From positions 1 through 5,546 of the forward strand of contig CATPBD010000230.1 of the NCBI GenBank assembly GCA_955652265.1: DNA of 5,546 bases, given 5' to 3'. A program made the position numbers and the translations under genes. The notes below the pieces were generated by a model. That model had not been told where the DNA came from and ran no database searches. It saw only the letters and a list, made by a program, of their open reading frames with translations. Shown piece by piece: positions 5,130-5,546 of this stretch. How positions within the stretch are numbered: the stretch's first letter is position 1; each line of letters begins with the position of its first letter. This DNA is from an uncultured Gemmatimonadaceae bacterium (GTDB taxonomy: Bacteria; Gemmatimonadota; Gemmatimonadetes; Gemmatimonadales; Gemmatimonadaceae).

Positions 5130-5293
5130 ATGTTACTATTCCGTCAGCTAGTTCGTCCTATCCATGTTGCCCGCCCGGTATCTTACGGCTGGGCATAGAG
5201 TTACAGGCCTGAGACGTCGTTTGGGTCTTGACTTCAGGCGCGGAACCGCTACCTTAAGTAAAGAGCGGCCCCGCGTTGTTCCGCGGGGCTTTT
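5130..5293 (+). ncRNA. Candidate small structured RNA ending in a terminator
   Basis: A strong plus-strand terminator at 5268-5293 has no protein gene in front of it, so some plus-strand transcript should end there. The preceding sequence can form consecutive hairpins: GCCCGCC with GGCTGGGC (about 5168-5193), GCCTGA (5207-5212) with TCAGGC (5233-5238), and GCGG-AA-CCGC (about 5240-5249). An AT-rich patch (5117-5140, including TACTAT at 5134-5139) could be the promoter, but it has no -35. It does not show the hallmarks I know for tmRNA, RNase P RNA, SRP RNA or a riboswitch. The 5' end is a guess, and readthrough from further upstream is equally possible. Confidence 0.28.
5268..5293 (+). terminator. 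Rho-independent terminator
   Basis: GCCCCGCG (5268-5275) pairs perfectly with CGCGGGGC (5282-5289) around the 6-nt loop TTGTTC, and TTTT then GCTTTG follows. This is a strong GC stem with a short T tract, oriented for plus-strand transcription. On the minus strand no T tract follows directly. It lies 62 nt upstream of the tRNA, so it insulates the tRNA or ends an unassigned upstream transcript. Confidence 0.75.
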
Positions 5294-5355
5294 GCTTTGA
5301 TCCGGTGCGACGGGTCAGCCCGACTGGTTCGAGGACAGTCCGTCGCGTCCATCGC

Positions 5356-5428
5356 GGGGCTGTAGCTCAGCTGGGAGAGCGCTGCAATCGCACTGCAGAG
5401 GTCAGGGGTTCGATCCCACTCAGCTCCA
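5356..5428 (+). tRNA. tRNA-Ala(CGC)
   Basis: A complete 73-nt cloverleaf. The acceptor stem GGGGCTG/CAGCTCC (5356-5362 with 5421-5427) includes G3:U70 (5358 with 5425), the alanine identity pair, and the discriminator is A73 (5428). The D stem is GCTC/GAGC (5365-5368 with 5377-5380). The anticodon stem CTGCA/TGCAG (5382-5386 with 5394-5398) encloses the loop ATCGCAC with anticodon CGC (5389-5391), which reads GCG. The T loop is TTCGATC (5409-5415). CCA is not encoded: CTC follows A73. The T stem AGGGG/CCACT has one G-A mismatch (5406 with 5418). GCG is expected to be a common Ala codon in such a GC-rich genome. Confidence 0.95.
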
Positions 5429-5546
5429 CTCGTAGTTCGCAAGTTTTTGAAAATTGATTAGCTGCCCGCCGCCGCTCGGTAGGACGTAGAGTTCCAATGA
5501 CGGCGCGCGTGGCACGATTGGGCGGGAGACCGCCAAATAAATTCGC
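5429..5546. other. Sequence downstream of the tRNA, no gene seen
   Basis: An AT-rich patch with TTTTT at 5444-5448 follows the tRNA and may help end its transcript, although no clear hairpin precedes it. Further on, GGCGG-GAGA-CCGCC (5521-5534) is a 5-bp stem with a GNRA-type loop, followed by AAATAAATT. No supported reading frame or second tRNA is visible before the window ends. Confidence 0.45.

Noticed and set aside
5164..5457. Plus-strand frame coding for ...GAVAQLGERCNRTAEVRGSIPLSS..., and its minus-strand counterpart 5254-5442 with SGAEWDRTPDLCSAIAALSQ
   Set aside because: These are well-known spurious translations of tRNA genes; both cross the tRNA-Ala.

Overview
The window is GC-rich bacterial DNA of ordinary chromosomal character. 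It holds six protein genes, one tRNA and two GC-rich intergenic repeat structures. The organism is most likely a soil-type Gemmatimonadota or a close relative. This is inferred from the gene mix (DUF4015 hydrolase, DUF2203 protein, an unrecognised secreted lipoprotein, a hotdog thioesterase with a disordered N-terminus), the scarcity of strong Shine-Dalgarno sites and the style of the intergenic repeats. It was not tested by any search. I see no phage, transposase, CRISPR, toxin-antitoxin or defence genes.

Layout. On the minus strand, 1137 to 34 encodes an exported DUF4015-type putative glycoside hydrolase. Its frame is cut by an amber codon just before the window edge, and the family-like C-terminus continues in the same frame beyond it. 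From an 82-bp divergent gap, a plus-strand pair runs rightward: a lipoprotein of unknown function (1220-2113), overlapped by the GTGA start of a hotdog acyl-CoA thioesterase (2110-2700). Converging on it from the minus strand is a two-gene unit: a DUF2203 protein (3428-3018), then a 97-aa conserved-looking hypothetical protein (3010-2717). A 470-bp gene-free gap follows, containing a 140-bp imperfect fold-back element (3489-3628). Ribonuclease Z (rnz) lies on the minus strand at 4831-3899. A second gene-free gap of 524 bp contains a heptamer-built inverted repeat (4918-5102), a run of hairpins ending in a strong plus-strand Rho-independent terminator (5268-5293), and then tRNA-Ala(CGC) at 5356-5428. 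The last 118 bases hold no gene that I can support.

How the parts relate. RNase Z makes the 3' ends of tRNAs that lack an encoded CCA, and the nearby tRNA-Ala lacks CCA. This fits functionally, but the two genes are not co-transcribed. The other genes do not form an obvious pathway.

The most notable signals are: (1) an identical 12-mer, GATATATTTCGC, exactly 4 nt before the ATG of both the lipoprotein gene and rnz, which looks like a -10 element for leaderless mRNAs; (2) the amber codon in the hydrolase; (3) the two structured intergenic repeats; and (4) an unassigned plus-strand transcript implied by the orphan terminator upstream of the tRNA. I did not find a clearly new multi-gene system.
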